DNA of 6,414 bases from K189A clade bacterium (GTDB lineage Bacteria; Pseudomonadota; Gammaproteobacteria; Pseudomonadales; Azotimanducaceae): NCBI GenBank assembly GCA_007571095.1, contig RKSB01000183.1, positions 1-6,414 of the forward strand, in the 5' to 3' direction. The notes beneath the pieces were generated by a model. It saw only the letters and a list, made by a program, of their open reading frames with translations. It was not told the DNA's origin and did no database searches. Shown here piece by piece: positions 5,718 through 6,414 of the stretch. Every line of letters begins with the position of its first letter. Positions within the stretch are counted from its first letter, which is position 1. A program made the position numbers and the translations under genes.

Positions 5718-6414
5718 GCACAAAGCACAAGGACACTGACAGTGTTGCCAGAGTACTGACCGAAGCCCTGCCTTACATTCGGCGATTCGCCGGCAAGATC
5801 ATGGTTATCAAGCTGGGCGGCAGTGCGATGGAGGACGAAAACCTGCTCAGCAACTTTGCTCGGGATCTGGTTCTGCTCAAGCTGGTGGGCCTGCACCCCA
5901 TCGCCGTTCATGGAGGCGGCCGGCACATCAACGAAATGCTGGGCCGGCTCGGCATCGAGTCGAGCTTTGTTCAGGGCATGCGAGTGACTGACTCGTCAAC
6001 CATGGAAGTGGTGGAAATGGTGCTGGCCGGCAGCCTCAACTCGAGCATCGTGACTCGAATAAACCTTCATGGCGGCCGGGCAATTGGATTGACCGGCAAG
6101 GACGGTGCCATGCTGAAGGCCAGGTCGCTGCAGGTCGAGGTTGATGGCAAGGCGGTTGATCTTGGCCGAGTGGGAGAGGTTTGTTCGGTTGACAAGCGCA
6201 TTCTGGTGGACCTGTCCAACGACGGCTTTATTCCCGTTATCGCGCCCATTGGTTACGACGATTCGGGTGCCAGCTACAACATCAACGCCGATCTTGCAGC
6301 CAGTGCTGTGGCGGCGGAGCTGAACGCCGAAAAGCTGATTCTGCTCACCGACACGCCCGGCATCCTCGATGCCGACAACAAGACTCGCTCGCAGATCGAC
6401 AGCAACCAGATCGA
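5714..6414 (+). CDS. argB: N-acetylglutamate kinase ArgB, 3' end cut by window edge
   Basis: Phosphorylates N-acetyl-L-glutamate with ATP, the second step of arginine synthesis. ATG at 5714 opens a frame running to the window end, giving 233 residues of about 300 expected. Visible motifs are the ATP-binding VIKLGGSAM (31-39), the glycine-rich substrate loop VHGGGRHINEML (65-76), QGMRVTDSSTMEVVEMVLAG (87-106), GLTGKDGAML, VIAPIG, YNINADLAAS and LLTDTPGIL. An N-terminal helix (about 8-25, DSVARVLTEALPYIRRF, shaped like that of Pseudomonas ArgB) precedes the kinase fold. This helix is a known mark of the hexameric, arginine-feedback-inhibited class, so feedback control is likely; the C-terminal part of the arginine site lies outside the window. 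The substrate loop normally reads HGGGPQI, so Arg70-His71 is unusual. The start overlaps the algC stop by 4 nt, indicating translational coupling; this algC-argB order is the same as in Pseudomonas. Confidence 0.95.
   Translation, partial: MSTKHKDTDSVARVLTEALPYIRRFAGKIMVIKLGGSAMEDENLLSNFARDLVLLKLVGLHPIAVHGGGRHINEMLGRLGIESSFVQGMRVTDSSTMEVVEMVLAGSLNSSIVTRINLHGGRAIGLTGKDGAMLKARSLQVEVDGKAVDLGRVGEVCSVDKRILVDLSNDGFIPVIAPIGYDDSGASYNINADLAASAVAAELNAEKLILLTDTPGILDADNKTRSQIDSNQI

Noticed and set aside
5145..5723. 192-codon open frame on the minus strand inside algC
   Set aside because: It lies fully antisense to algC, whose catalytic motifs are intact; no recognisable domain, and long antisense frames are expected in GC-rich coding DNA.

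Overview
The window is a compact, almost fully coding stretch of bacterial chromosome, most likely from a gammaproteobacterium. The main evidence is the gene order radC, then a divergent coaBC - algC - argB. This matches the well-known Pseudomonas-type block radC | coaBC(dfp) - dut - algC - argB, and the AlgC and ArgB proteins also read closest to Pseudomonas-type enzymes. Base composition is moderately GC-rich by eye and looks even from gene to gene. I see no insertion sequence, phage gene, CRISPR array, tRNA or rRNA. I cannot name a genus.

Layout. Two gene trains point away from a short intergenic region at about 2955-3037. The minus-strand train reads radC (2280-2954), a small TonB-C-domain lipoprotein (1803-2243), argG (552-1784) and murI (1-555, running off the left edge). 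The gaps are 36 and 18 nt, and argG and murI overlap by 4 nt (GTGA), so this looks like one operon. The plus-strand train reads coaBC (3038-4300), algC (4332-5717) and argB (5714-6414, running off the right edge). It has one 31-nt gap and one 4-nt ATGA overlap, so it is also probably one operon. The shared intergenic region contains an AT-rich core with -10-like hexamers on both strands.

How the genes work together. ArgB (second step of arginine synthesis, N-acetylglutamate phosphorylation) and ArgG (citrulline to argininosuccinate) sit on opposite arms of the locus. MurI makes D-glutamate for peptidoglycan. CoaBC makes 4'-phosphopantetheine for coenzyme A. AlgC interconverts hexose phosphates for surface polysaccharides. 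RadC is a JAMM/MPN-domain protein of uncertain function. The TonB-C lipoprotein is probably an envelope protein. This is mostly housekeeping metabolism, and I found no evidence for a new defence or mobile system.

The unusual points are: absence of dut between coaBC and algC; the placement of tonB-like, argG and murI genes behind radC; an inverted TonB-C architecture (lipobox plus domain plus a C-terminal Pro/Ser tail built from an 18-nt tandem repeat); variant active-site motifs in MurI (Cys-His-Ser instead of Cys-Asn-Thr/Ser) and ArgB (Gly-Gly-Gly-Arg-His instead of Gly-Gly-Gly-Pro-Gln); and a high share of non-ATG starts (murI GTG, argG TTG, radC GTG, algC GTG).
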